Of a stretch of DNA of 53,654 bases, positions 1 through 8,186 are shown one piece after another; the stretch's first letter is position 1; each line of letters starts with the position of its first letter. The translations under genes and the position numbers were made by a program. The stretch lies in contig NZ_BCYQ01000016.1 of NCBI RefSeq assembly GCF_001598275.1, forward strand, positions 1-53,654, in the 5' to 3' direction. The notes below the pieces were generated by a model. The model saw only the letters and a program-made list of their open reading frames with translations, made no database searches and was not told where the DNA came from. Source of the stretch: Moraxella oblonga NBRC 102422 (GTDB taxonomy: Bacteria; Pseudomonadota; Gammaproteobacteria; Pseudomonadales; Moraxellaceae).

Positions 1-155
1 AACATATTTTAAAAAATTTTTGGAATTTGTTTATTTTTGTAAATTCACAAACTCAATGACCGCTTATTATACAGATAAAATCTATCTTGTAAAGTGTTTT
101 TTATAATTTTTTAAGAAAATATCATTAACCAATTGATTTTTAATCATTTTATAAA
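1..155. other. A+T-rich flank with no recognised gene
   Basis: Very A+T-rich stretch downstream of the minus-strand helicase gene. I see no convincing gene, promoter pair or strong terminator hairpin here. Confidence 0.5.
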
Positions 156-1622
156 TTAACCATACACCAATTTTTTGTCCGTCAATGCCCTTAATAGTGG
201 GCTGATTTTGCCTACGTCCAGCACATTTTTGGCACGAGTACAAGCCACATACAAAAGACGCAACTCTTCTGGGCTGATTTTGACCACTTGGCGATTGATG
301 TCGTACAAAAAATCATCAGCAATTTGCACTCGTCCCCACTCTAAGCCCTTGGATTTGTGAGCAGTAGAAATCACATAATCTGCCCCAACAGGCTCACACA
401 AATGACCTATCGCCTGTGTCATGGTATCAATACCATGCTCATCAATGAGTTTGACCCATGTTTTTAAATCACTACCTTCACCTGTCTCACTAAATTCCCT
501 AACCTCTCGCCAATGATTAAAATACGCAAGCTCGGCAATGCCAGAAACCGATTTGCCCTGCTGTAAACTTTTTGCCCCTTGACAAAATCTAAGCATACGC
601 TGATGGTCTGCCTGCAATGCCACTTTATGACCTTGTTTTTGTCCTGTCAAAAGTTTTGCCATTGCCCCTGCGTTGGTACGACACAAAATGGCATCTTTGT
701 GCATGGTGAGTTTACCCACTTGGGAGGGTATGGCAGGGTTGCCGATGAGTGGTATGGTCTCTTGGAGTGCTTTTAAAAAAACATTGGCAACTTTGGCAAT
801 CTCATTACCAAAACGAAATGACTGCGTGAGCAGTGTCGCAGGGTAAGGCAGTCGTTTCATGGCGTTGGTTGCCCCACGCCATTCATAAATCTGCTGATGA
901 GCATCTCCCACATAGATGGTCTGTTTTTGTTGTTTTAGCAGTGCACTCATCATCAAAGGGTCGGCATCTTGGGCTTCGTCAAATAAAATAAAATCAGCAG
1001 GAATAATAGGGTTGGATAGTGTCCATAATTTTAAATAAATGTCATGTCCAATGCCTGCTGGGTGGCGTGGATCAATAGACGACAGCCAACGATGTTCAAA
1101 GGCAGGATACAAAAACTCCTGTAAACGCACCTTATCGGTGTCGGATAACCAAGCAGGGGGCGTGATGTGACGTGGTGCAGGATAACTGCTTGATGTTTTG
1201 CAAAAGGTGGTGATTGCGTCGCTGATGATGTTGGCAAGTTTAACAGGGCTAAGCGTGACCGACCTTTTTATGCCATCTACATACCTATCCACCTGTATGG
1301 TAGGTAATTTTAATTCTTCGGCAAGACGAATGGGGGTAAGTCGTGGCAAGCTAACCTTGGCAGTGATGTTTCTAGGCACATGACGAAATGCCAAAGAATG
1401 AAAGGTCTGACAATGCACATTGGCAGGAAACTTGCCCTGTGCTTCGTTGGCAATGGATTTATTGAATGCCAAATACAACCCACGCCCACGCAAATTCTCA
1501 CTGATAAGTTTGAGTGTGGTGGTTTTACCCGCACCTGCATACGCCACAATCTTGAAAGAATCACCTGTCATCGCCATGCTTAGAGCAGACAACTGTTCAT
1601 CAGTAGGAGCGTATTGTGTCAT
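156..1622 (-). CDS. UvrD/Rep-family ATP-dependent DNA helicase (short form)
   Basis: A 488-residue superfamily 1 helicase-like ATPase. The P-loop AGAGKTT is at residues 29-35, followed by the Walker B FDEAQDADP, motif III QQIYEWRGA, a motif V-like TAHKSKGLEW and the C-terminal motif VI LLYVACTRAK, so both RecA-like lobes are represented. It is much shorter than UvrD or Rep (about 670-720 residues) because the 1B/2B insertions are small, which resembles compact UvrD-like helicases. By family it would translocate on single-stranded DNA using ATP in repair or recombination. The ATG at 1622 is followed at once by the expected N-terminal Q-motif region (YAPTDEQ). It is convergent with nothing and is followed upstream by trxA on the same strand, with a 72-bp gap. 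Confidence 0.85.
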   Translation of the reverse strand: MTQYAPTDEQLSALSMAMTGDSFKIVAYAGAGKTTTLKLISENLRGRGLYLAFNKSIANEAQGKFPANVHCQTFHSLAFRHVPRNITAKVSLPRLTPIRLAEELKLPTIQVDRYVDGIKRSVTLSPVKLANIISDAITTFCKTSSSYPAPRHITPPAWLSDTDKVRLQEFLYPAFEHRWLSSIDPRHPAGIGHDIYLKLWTLSNPIIPADFILFDEAQDADPLMMSALLKQQKQTIYVGDAHQQIYEWRGATNAMKRLPYPATLLTQSFRFGNEIAKVANVFLKALQETIPLIGNPAIPSQVGKLTMHKDAILCRTNAGAMAKLLTGQKQGHKVALQADHQRMLRFCQGAKSLQQGKSVSGIAELAYFNHWREVREFSETGEGSDLKTWVKLIDEHGIDTMTQAIGHLCEPVGADYVISTAHKSKGLEWGRVQIADDFLYDINRQVVKISPEELRLLYVACTRAKNVLDVGKISPLLRALTDKKLVYG

Positions 1623-1694
1623 GGCATAACCAAAAAATTGAAAAGCATTGGCGGTAAAACCAATGCTATAAGAAAGGTGATTTGTGATTATAAA

Positions 1695-2015
1695 TTATAA
1701 ATGCTTTTCAAGCAATGCCACAAATTCAGATTTTGGGCGACCACCAATGACGGTGTCTACTTTTTCGCCATTTTTGAATACAAAAAGCGTTGGAATACTA
1801 CGAATACCAAACTGTGCAGAAACCTCTGGGTTGGCATCTACGTCAATTTTGACAATTTGGACTTTATCGGCGTATTCAGCATCCAACTCTTCTAATACAG
1901 GTGCAATCGCACGGCAAGGACCACACCAAGTTGCCCAAAAATCTACAAGCACAGGCTTGTCTGATTGGAGTACATCTTTTGCAAAGGTTGCATCAGTGGC
2001 ATTAATAATAGTCAT
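1695..2015 (-). CDS. trxA: thioredoxin
   Basis: A 106-residue cytosolic thioredoxin, the normal length for TrxA. The catalytic WCGPC has its cysteines at residues 31 and 34 inside VDFWATWCGPC, and the cis-proline loop reads IRSIPT. By family it reduces protein disulphides using electrons from thioredoxin reductase. It stands alone, transcribed away from rluA. A second, divergent thioredoxin with WCPPC lies at 50975-51301, so the window encodes two distinct thioredoxins. Confidence 0.95.
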   Translation of the reverse strand: MTIINATDATFAKDVLQSDKPVLVDFWATWCGPCRAIAPVLEELDAEYADKVQIVKIDVDANPEVSAQFGIRSIPTLFVFKNGEKVDTVIGGRPKSEFVALLEKHL

Positions 2016-2087
2016 GTTTTTACCTTAAAAACTAAAAATAGGAAAATAATATATGTTTAATGGTGATTGATTGGTTTTTTTCAATAA

Positions 2088-2205
2088 ACTTCCTGCAAAA
2101 CTCAAAAACAAGGAAAACCGTTCGTGGTGAACTTGTCGAACCGCCACTGTTTTCCTACCCTTCGACAAGCTCAGGGTGAATGAAAAACCTAGTTTTGCAG
2201 GAAGT
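2088..2205. repeat. 118-bp MITE/REP-like element with perfect 15-bp terminal inverted repeats
   Basis: The ends are ACTTCCTGCAAAACT (2088-2102) and its exact reverse complement (2191-2205). Inside are two REP-like palindromic modules: one carries GTTCG...CGAAC around 2120-2142, the other TTCGACAAGCTCA around 2161-2173. There is no coding capacity. I infer a non-autonomous mobile element or bacterial interspersed repeat. It sits between divergent trxA and rluA. Confidence 0.75.
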
Positions 2206-2257
2206 CTAATGAAAAAATATAAATATCACAAACAATCATAATCAATGTTAAAACTTC

Positions 2258-2266
2258 TGCTATAAT
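2258..2266 (+). promoter_or_regulatory. extended -10 promoter for rluA
   Basis: TGCTATAAT, an extended -10 (TGn plus TATAAT), lies 17 bases before the first ATG of the pseudouridine synthase. No clear -35 is visible, as is common for extended -10 promoters. The resulting leader would be very short, with no evident Shine-Dalgarno. Confidence 0.55.
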
Positions 2267-2283
2267 AACAAAATTTTTGTCAA

Positions 2284-3078
2284 ATGATGATTGAATTTAC
2301 CAAAATCACCCATTCACCTTATCAATACAACAGTAAGCCCATGACCAAACACGATCGCCTAACTGATGATAAAATCGCCCAAATGAACGCCCAAGAACGT
2401 ACTTATGATGATGATTTTTTTAAAGATTTTATCAAATCCATTACCATTTACGAAGATGATGACATTTGGGTAGGAGACAAACCTTTTGGATTACTCAGTG
2501 TGGACGGTCGTACTCTAAAAGTAAGCCTACAATCACGCCTGCTTAGAGTATATCCCAACATCAAACTCGTCCATAGGTTAGATATGGACACCTCAGGACT
2601 GATTATTTTTGGTAAAAATGAACATGCCCAGACCCATTTATCCAAGCAGTTCATAGACCGCATTCCCACCAAAGAATATCAAGCGGTGGTGTTTGGTACG
2701 ATAGAGCGTAACGACAAAAAAGGCGTAATTGACATACCCGTTCGCTATGAACCCACCACCAAACCACGTCATATCACAGACACAAGCTGGTCAAAAAAAG
2801 CGGTAACTCACTATGAGGTCATGCACCACGAACTTCGCTCTTTTGATGGTAAAAGCTACCCTGTAACTCGCCTTGCCTTATACCCCATCACGGGACGGTC
2901 GCACCAGTTGCGTGTGCATTGTGTTCATATCGGTCATGTGATGATAGGCGACCCCATTTATGCTGATGATGTGGCTTTACATTTATCCAATCGCCTAAAT
3001 TTACACGCTCATCGCCTACGCCTAAAACACCCTGTACATGGGGCGTGGCTAGAATGGGTGAGTGAAGTGCCGTTTTGA
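2284..3078 (+). CDS. rluA: RluA-type 23S rRNA/tRNA pseudouridine synthase
   Basis: A 264-residue RluA-family pseudouridine synthase. The catalytic motif HRLDMDTSG puts the essential aspartate at residue 100, and KPFGLLSVDGR near residue 66 resembles the LLSVPGR of RluA proper rather than RluC or RluD. No S4 domain precedes the catalytic domain, again as in RluA, which isomerises U746 of 23S rRNA and U32 of some tRNAs. The N-terminus is longer than in E. coli RluA, so translation might begin at the internal ATG at 2341 instead. I kept 2284 because an extended -10 lies just upstream. The gene overlaps no neighbour if the next gene starts at 3089. Confidence 0.85.
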   Translation: MMIEFTKITHSPYQYNSKPMTKHDRLTDDKIAQMNAQERTYDDDFFKDFIKSITIYEDDDIWVGDKPFGLLSVDGRTLKVSLQSRLLRVYPNIKLVHRLDMDTSGLIIFGKNEHAQTHLSKQFIDRIPTKEYQAVVFGTIERNDKKGVIDIPVRYEPTTKPRHITDTSWSKKAVTHYEVMHHELRSFDGKSYPVTRLALYPITGRSHQLRVHCVHIGHVMIGDPIYADDVALHLSNRLNLHAHRLRLKHPVHGAWLEWVSEVPF

Positions 3079-3088
3079 AATTAACAAC

Positions 3089-3697
3089 ATGACGTGGACA
3101 AAAAGATTTTTCATCATGACGAGCATTGCCTTACCATTGGTGCCATTGCTTGTGCTATTAGAACTTGTATTCATGCCACTCATTAAAATTGGCAATCATT
3201 TTCCCAATGAAAATGAGCTTCTGTACGAAAGTGGTTATTTAAAAAGTTACCGCCACATGTATTATTTAAGCTGTGGAAAAAGGCGTAATTGTGATAGGGA
3301 ACTCGTTGAATATGCCATGCCAATTTTGGTGCAAAATCCCAATTCGGCTCATGGACATGAATATTTTTGTGATTATGGCGATACGCACAAAGATGGTAGA
3401 TGTTTTAACAGCAGATATTTGCCAGACGAGTATAAAAATCAACCTGCCAAAATCGGCTATTATATTCAGCCAGATTTTTTGTGGTATCACGCTCCATACA
3501 GACAACTGGTAACACTAGAAATCAATGGCAAAACGGTCAGAAGCTACCAAGACACCGTCAATCTGATTGAGCAGAGAAAAAAGACTGAATGGTTGTTAAT
3601 CATGATATTTACCGCATTGTTTGGTGTCGTTTTGTTGTTTGTTGCTATTGTTGCGTTTATAGAAATTCACCACAAAAATGACAATCACTCCCCATAA
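3089..3697 (+). CDS. small bitopic membrane protein of unknown function
   Basis: I do not recognise this family. The protein (about 202 residues) has a hydrophobic N-terminal helix (about residues 6-26), a cysteine-containing, probably extracytoplasmic middle (YYLSCGKRRNC and YFCDYGD..KDGRCF) and a second hydrophobic helix near the C-terminus followed by a short charged tail (IEIHHKNDNH). The four clustered cysteines could form disulphides in the periplasm. A GTG at 3062 would extend it into rluA, but the ATG at 3089 places the membrane helix directly at the N-terminus and is preferred. Confidence 0.6.
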   Translation: MTWTKRFFIMTSIALPLVPLLVLLELVFMPLIKIGNHFPNENELLYESGYLKSYRHMYYLSCGKRRNCDRELVEYAMPILVQNPNSAHGHEYFCDYGDTHKDGRCFNSRYLPDEYKNQPAKIGYYIQPDFLWYHAPYRQLVTLEINGKTVRSYQDTVNLIEQRKKTEWLLIMIFTALFGVVLLFVAIVAFIEIHHKNDNHSP

Positions 3698-3747
3698 TCA
3701 TACCAAACACAAAACACCCAAAAAATTTTGCCCTTTAACCCCAAAAA

Positions 3748-3756
3748 TGCTAAGAT
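3748..3756 (+). promoter_or_regulatory. probable extended -10 for the hemC operon
   Basis: TGCTAAGAT lies 27 bases before the hemC ATG, followed by a leader containing GGAT as a plausible Shine-Dalgarno 7 bases before the start. This is the only promoter-like element between the membrane-protein gene and hemC. Confidence 0.4.
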
Positions 3757-3783
3757 ACGCCAACCGATATTTTTGGATAATTC

Positions 3784-4719
3784 ATGAAAACACTCACCAT
3801 TGCTACCCGTCAAAGCCCCCTTGCTCTATGGCAAGCCAATTTTGTCAAAGACAGTCTTATGGCATTGTATCCAGACTTACAAATTGAGCTACTAACTATG
3901 GTAACTCGTGGCGACAAAATCCTAGACACACCCCTTGCCAAAATCGGCGGAAAAGGCTTATTTGTCAAAGAGTTGGAGCAAGCATTATTTGATAGCAAGG
4001 CAGACATTGCTGTGCATTCTTTAAAAGATGTACCTATGGTATTGCCTGACGGCTTGACGCTTGGAGCATATCTGACTCGCCACACTCCAACTGATGCTTT
4101 TGTATCCAACCAATACACTCATATCAATGACCTACCCCAAGGGGCGATTGTCGGCACATCAAGCCTACGCCGTGAGTGCCAGCTTAGACATCACCGCCCA
4201 GATTTGGAGATTCGTTCGTTACGTGGCAATGTTGGTACACGTCTTACCAAACTAGACGATGGCGAATATGATGCGATTATCCTTGCCACGAGTGGGTTAC
4301 AAAGATTGGGGTTAAACAATCGCATTCGCCATGAGTTAAACACCGCCCTAAGCCTGCCTGCGGTCGGTCAAGGAGCGTTGGCGATTGAGTGTCGTGCTGA
4401 TGATGCGGATACTTTATCATTATTATCCCCCCTAAACGACAGCATAACTCGCCTGTGTGTACTTGCCGAGCGAGCGATGAATCACGCCCTAGAAGGCGGT
4501 TGTCAAGTACCAATTGCAGGCTTTGCTACCTTTGACGGACAAACACTTAGCATGGAAGGGCGTGTGGGTACGCCAGATGGCAAAACATTGCTTGTTGCCA
4601 ATCAAAGCACCCAAATCAATGACGAAAGCCAAGCAATCAAACTAGGGCAAGACATCGCCCAAGCGTTACGCTCACAAGGGGCAGACGACATTTTAAAGGC
4701 AATGTACGACCAAGCATGA
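3784..4719 (+). CDS. hemC: porphobilinogen deaminase (hydroxymethylbilane synthase)
   Basis: A 311-residue cytosolic enzyme that polymerises four porphobilinogens into hydroxymethylbilane in haem biosynthesis. The N-terminal [11 protein letters not shown] is the classic signature. VHSLKDVP and [11 protein letters not shown] supply substrate-binding basic residues. EGGCQVP carries the cysteine (about residue 240) that binds the dipyrromethane cofactor. Length is standard. It is first in a haem operon: its TGA overlaps the hemD ATG in an ATGA junction, implying translational coupling. Confidence 0.97.
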   Translation: MKTLTIATRQSPLALWQANFVKDSLMALYPDLQIELLTMVTRGDKILDTPLAKIGGKGLFVKELEQALFDSKADIAVHSLKDVPMVLPDGLTLGAYLTRHTPTDAFVSNQYTHINDLPQGAIVGTSSLRRECQLRHHRPDLEIRSLRGNVGTRLTKLDDGEYDAIILATSGLQRLGLNNRIRHELNTALSLPAVGQGALAIECRADDADTLSLLSPLNDSITRLCVLAERAMNHALEGGCQVPIAGFATFDGQTLSMEGRVGTPDGKTLLVANQSTQINDESQAIKLGQDIAQALRSQGADDILKAMYDQA

Positions 4720-5513
4720 ACCTATTTATCAACACTCGCCCCAACCACAAGGCAAACACCTTGACTCTTGATATGCCTAGTGTGCATTTGCCTTTACTGT
4801 CCATTGTGCCTTTTGACAGTCTGACCGATATGGAAAATATGTATTGGGCAACCTTCATACAAGGCAACATTGACACAGTCGTGGTGGTGAGTGTGGAGGC
4901 GGTGCGATGTGCAATCAGCTTTTTAAAACAACAAAACATACATCACGCCAGCAACCTGCCTCACCACCCCACCATGATAGCAGTGGGTCAGCCAACCAAA
5001 GATGCGTTGGTAGAGTTTGGCTTTACAGTCATCACACCTGCCGAGTTTGGACTACCCATGAGCAACGAAGGCATGATACAATTACCCCATTTTACACACA
5101 TGGGGCAACACGACAGTATCATGATATGGCGTGGCGTGGGTGGTCGGCGACTTTTACACGATATGTTGGTGCAACGTGGTGTCAAGGTGTTGCCCATTGA
5201 GTTTTATGAACGTCAAACCCCCAATGACATGGCAATGCAATTTGAGCATTTTTACCAAAATCTGCCCAAAAATGCCCATTTGTATGTGCTCATCAGTAGT
5301 GGCATGAGTTTGGACGTGTGGCGACAGTTTGACAAACAACAACACAATGCCACCTTTTTGGCGTTGGGTGAGCGATTAAGTAAGTTAGCCAAGCTTGCCT
5401 ACCCTGACAGCATGGTGGTATGTATTAATGATTTGCACAACAACACTCTATTGACAACTTTACAAAAATTCACAAAGCAAAACGATGAACAACCAAACCA
5501 AACCAACCGATGA
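4716..5513 (+). CDS. hemD: uroporphyrinogen-III synthase
   Basis: A 265-residue HemD-family protein that would cyclise and invert ring D of hydroxymethylbilane to give uroporphyrinogen III. HemD sequences are poorly conserved, so identification rests on length, the recognisable NTRP start, segments such as [12 protein letters not shown] and [17 protein letters not shown], and position directly after hemC with a 4-bp overlap. Its 3' end overlaps the HemX-like gene by 29 bp, so three haem-pathway genes form a tightly packed transcript. Confidence 0.9.
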   Translation: MNLFINTRPNHKANTLTLDMPSVHLPLLSIVPFDSLTDMENMYWATFIQGNIDTVVVVSVEAVRCAISFLKQQNIHHASNLPHHPTMIAVGQPTKDALVEFGFTVITPAEFGLPMSNEGMIQLPHFTHMGQHDSIMIWRGVGGRRLLHDMLVQRGVKVLPIEFYERQTPNDMAMQFEHFYQNLPKNAHLYVLISSGMSLDVWRQFDKQQHNATFLALGERLSKLAKLAYPDSMVVCINDLHNNTLLTTLQKFTKQNDEQPNQTNR

Positions 5514-6357
5514 TAAGGACGATTTAAAATACCAAGCCGAACAAGCTCGCCGTGTACTTATGCGATTACAGTGGCTTGTCATCGTTTTGCTTGCCAGTGG
5601 TATTGTCTGGCTGTATATTGCCTTTGAATCAGTCGTGGGGCGAGTGGACGAACGTCTTGCCACCATTGATGGGCTAGATACACGCCTAAATAGCATAGAT
5701 GATCGCATTTTTGCCCTAACCCCAACTGACACCCTACCCGCCCAATCACAAAACGCTGACACCTCCCACAAAGACCGTGAACTCATCTATATTCAGCTTG
5801 GGCTAGTCAACCAACTTTTTGAACAAGGCAACTACGAAAGCACACTCACCGCCTTACGAGCAATACAGTGGCAACTGCCCCAAACCGAAGGTATGGCAAA
5901 CCCTGTCAAATCAGCACTTGCCCAAAGTCTAGATGCCGACATCGCTCGCCTAACCGCCCTAAAAAATCAACCTGATGCTTGGCAAGCCCACATTGTCAAA
6001 ATGCGAGATTTGCAAGCCTTTTTACGCAATCAGCAAAATCACCACGCCACCCTAAACCGCAAAGACATACTACTTCATGACACCACCATGCTCCTATCGC
6101 TTGCCATAGGTTCGGCAAATATCCGAGACAAAGAACAAACCAATGCCTATCTCACCGAAGCCAAAAGCCAGCTTGAAAGCTACATCACCCTAAATGGTGG
6201 CAACACCCAAATCAACCCTGACAACAAACCCACCAAACTCAACAGCACCCAAGATGCGTTGTACTTATTTTATGAACTGCTTGCCAACAGCCCCAAAGAT
6301 GAGCCTTTACAAAGCGTACAAATTTTAAAAAATTCTAACTCCCATTGGGAAAACTAA
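5485..6357 (+). CDS. HemX-like membrane-anchored protein
   Basis: A 290-residue protein with a charged cytoplasmic N-terminus, one transmembrane helix (about residues 30-50, WLVIVLLASGIVWLYIAF), then a coiled-coil-like and helical periplasmic domain (LATIDGLDTRLNSIDDRI). This layout and the position after hemCD match the HemX family, whose members are often annotated as uroporphyrinogen-III C-methyltransferase but lack the methyltransferase motifs. I see no SAM-binding motif here either. The role is probably organisational or regulatory in haem synthesis. It overlaps the hemD 3' end by 29 bp. Confidence 0.75.
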   Translation: MNNQTKPTDDKDDLKYQAEQARRVLMRLQWLVIVLLASGIVWLYIAFESVVGRVDERLATIDGLDTRLNSIDDRIFALTPTDTLPAQSQNADTSHKDRELIYIQLGLVNQLFEQGNYESTLTALRAIQWQLPQTEGMANPVKSALAQSLDADIARLTALKNQPDAWQAHIVKMRDLQAFLRNQQNHHATLNRKDILLHDTTMLLSLAIGSANIRDKEQTNAYLTEAKSQLESYITLNGGNTQINPDNKPTKLNSTQDALYLFYELLANSPKDEPLQSVQILKNSNSHWEN

Positions 6358-6366
6358 GGAATCGCC

Positions 6367-6840
6367 ATGAAAGCCATTGAGCAAATTTTTAACCCCATTT
6401 TGACAAGTGATGACCGCCCCACCGCCCTACGCAACTATCCTGTTGTTCATGTTCAACCTGTGGCATGGGGAGAGATGGACGCTTTTAACCACCTAAACAA
6501 TGTCATCTATTATCGCTATGCTGAGTCGGCTCGCACAAGTTATTTTCGGGCGATTGGCATGACTTTACAACGCAGTGATTTACTTACCATTTTAGCAAGC
6601 TCCAACTGCCAATACCTTGCCCCTGTCAATTTCCCTGACACCCTACTCATCGGTATTCGCATCCAAAAAATCGGCAACACCAGCCTTATTTTTGAGTGTG
6701 AATATTTTAGCCATGCCCAACAAAAAATAGTTGCTCGTGGCGAATCGGTCATCGTCCGCACCGATGAAAATATGCAAAAAACCGCATGGAGCGATGAAGA
6801 GCGAGTGTTATTTGAACGGTTTGAAAATCGCCAATTTTAA
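6367..6840 (+). CDS. hot-dog fold acyl-CoA thioesterase (YbgC/4HBT-like)
   Basis: A 157-residue single hot-dog domain. The segment VAWGEMDAFNHLNNVIYYRY carries the aspartate-histidine pattern of 4-hydroxybenzoyl-CoA thioesterase and YbgC relatives, in which the aspartate of the D-x-x-x-H-(M/L)NN motif is catalytic. It probably hydrolyses acyl-CoAs in the cytosol; the substrate is unknown. A good Shine-Dalgarno (AAGGA) precedes the ATG, 9 bp after the HemX-like stop, and a strong terminator follows, so it is the last gene of the hem transcript. Confidence 0.85.
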   Translation: MKAIEQIFNPILTSDDRPTALRNYPVVHVQPVAWGEMDAFNHLNNVIYYRYAESARTSYFRAIGMTLQRSDLLTILASSNCQYLAPVNFPDTLLIGIRIQKIGNTSLIFECEYFSHAQQKIVARGESVIVRTDENMQKTAWSDEERVLFERFENRQF

Positions 6841-6848
6841 GCATAAAA

Positions 6849-6878
6849 AAATCCCCGTTTGGGGATTTATGATTTTTT
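6849..6878 (+). terminator. rho-independent terminator after the hem operon
   Basis: Stem AAATCCCC/GGGGATTT with a GTTT loop, followed by a T-rich run. Confidence 0.85.
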
Positions 6879-6992
6879 AACTTCCAAAACCACCAAAACC
6901 GTTCGCCCTGAGCCTAGTCGAAGGGTAGAACGGTTTTCGGTCATGGTTCGACAAGCTCACCACGAACGAAAACCATACCAGTTTTTAAGTTC
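6879..6992. repeat. second, degenerate REP/MITE-like element
   Basis: Contains the same internal modules as the element at 2088-2205 (GTTCGCCCTGAGC..., TCGAAGGG, GGTTCGACAAGCTCACCACG) and loosely matching ends (AACTTCCAAAAC on the left; the reverse complement of GTTTTTAAGTT on the right). It fills most of the gap between convergent thioesterase and ribB genes. Confidence 0.55.
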
Positions 6993-7012
6993 GGTTGGTA
7001 TATTTGACCAAA

Positions 7013-8095
7013 TCAAGGCTGTGGCTTGATTTCTACAATGTTAAGTCCAAAACCTGATAGGTTAAATTTGTCGGTACTGGACAAAAGTTTCATGTCTGAC
7101 ACACCAAGATACCTTAGAATCTGAGCCCCCACACCGATGGTGCGATAAGGCTCGGCAATCTCATGAACACTCTTGGCACTTTTATCCAGTCGTCCACAGA
7201 CATCTACTTTTTTACCATCATCAATCCACACAAACACACCCTGTTCAGAATTACCCACCTCAGCAAGTGCTGAACGCAAATCCCAACCATGTTTGTTGTC
7301 TTTTTGAGCAAACAAATCTTTTAAAGGATTTAGCCCATGTACTCGCACAGTCGCCACGCCTGCCTTTGGGTCACCTTTGACAAAAGCAAGGTGCGTCTCA
7401 TCTGACCCATATTCTTTGAAACGGTATAGGTCAAATTTGCCAAATTCACTCTCAAATTCGCCTTTTTCTACCTGCTCTACTGTCTGCTCGTGAGTCATGC
7501 GATACTCAATCAAATCAGCAATTGTACCGATTTTCAAACCATGCTCTTTGGCAAACACCATCAAATCATCTCGTCTTGCCATCTCGCCATCTGGCTTGAT
7601 GATTTCACAGATGACCGCAGACGGTTCAAGCCCTGCAAGCCTTGCCAAATCACACCCTGCTTCGGTGTGTCCTGCTCGGTGTAGCACCCCACCCTTTTTA
7701 GCAACAATGGGAAAAATATGACCTGGACTGACGATGTCGGTGGGTTTGGCAAATGGAGCAACCGCCGTCAAAATGGTCTTGGCTCGGTCGGCTGCTGAAA
7801 TGCCTGTGGTTACACCTTCACTTGCTTCAATGGATAAGGTAAAGTTGGTGCTAAATTTTGCCCCATTTTTATCACTCATCAAACCCAAATCCAGCTGTTT
7901 GGCTCGTGCTTCTGATAGGGTCAAACACACCAATCCCCGAGCGTGCGTAATCATAAAGTTGATGTCAGATGGCTTAACGTGAACCGCCGCCATCACAAGG
8001 TCGCCTTCGTTCTCACGGTCTTCATCGTCCATCAGAACGACCATTTTGCCTGCTTTGATGTCGGCGATGATTTCTTGGGTAGTATTAAAAGTCAT
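7013..8095 (-). CDS. ribB: 3,4-dihydroxy-2-butanone-4-phosphate synthase with degenerate GTP cyclohydrolase II-like C-terminus
   Basis: About 360 residues. The N-terminal half is a complete RibB domain: DDEDRENEGDL (metal and substrate loop), the THARGLVCL segment and HRAGHTEAGCDLARLAG are all present. It makes the four-carbon precursor of riboflavin from ribulose 5-phosphate. The C-terminal half resembles RibA but reads RVHGLNP where active GTP cyclohydrolase II has RVHSEC, and it lacks the three zinc-binding cysteines, so that activity is probably lost. I chose the ATG at 8095: a longer reading back to 8176 would translate the neighbour's terminator. No FMN riboswitch fits in the short upstream gap. 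Confidence 0.9.
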   Translation of the reverse strand: MTFNTTQEIIADIKAGKMVVLMDDEDRENEGDLVMAAVHVKPSDINFMITHARGLVCLTLSEARAKQLDLGLMSDKNGAKFSTNFTLSIEASEGVTTGISAADRAKTILTAVAPFAKPTDIVSPGHIFPIVAKKGGVLHRAGHTEAGCDLARLAGLEPSAVICEIIKPDGEMARRDDLMVFAKEHGLKIGTIADLIEYRMTHEQTVEQVEKGEFESEFGKFDLYRFKEYGSDETHLAFVKGDPKAGVATVRVHGLNPLKDLFAQKDNKHGWDLRSALAEVGNSEQGVFVWIDDGKKVDVCGRLDKSAKSVHEIAEPYRTIGVGAQILRYLGVSDMKLLSSTDKFNLSGFGLNIVEIKPQP

Positions 8096-8145
8096 GATGA
8101 TTCTCGGTGATAAATTGGCTTTATAATAAGGCTCAATCACAAAAT

Positions 8146-8170
8146 AAAAAGGGGCAATCACCCCTTTTTT
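8146..8170 (-). terminator. terminator after the ABC transporter gene
   Basis: Stem AAAAAGGGG/CCCCTTTTT with loop CAATCA, flanked by A and T runs. On the minus strand it lies 17 bp beyond the transporter stop and just before ribB. Confidence 0.85.
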
Positions 8171-8186
8171 TATCAAGTTTTTATCA

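Noticed and set aside
8096-8176. Longer N-terminus for RibB and a possible FMN riboswitch upstream
   Set aside because: The extension would translate the transporter's terminator hairpin, and the gap is too short for an FMN aptamer.
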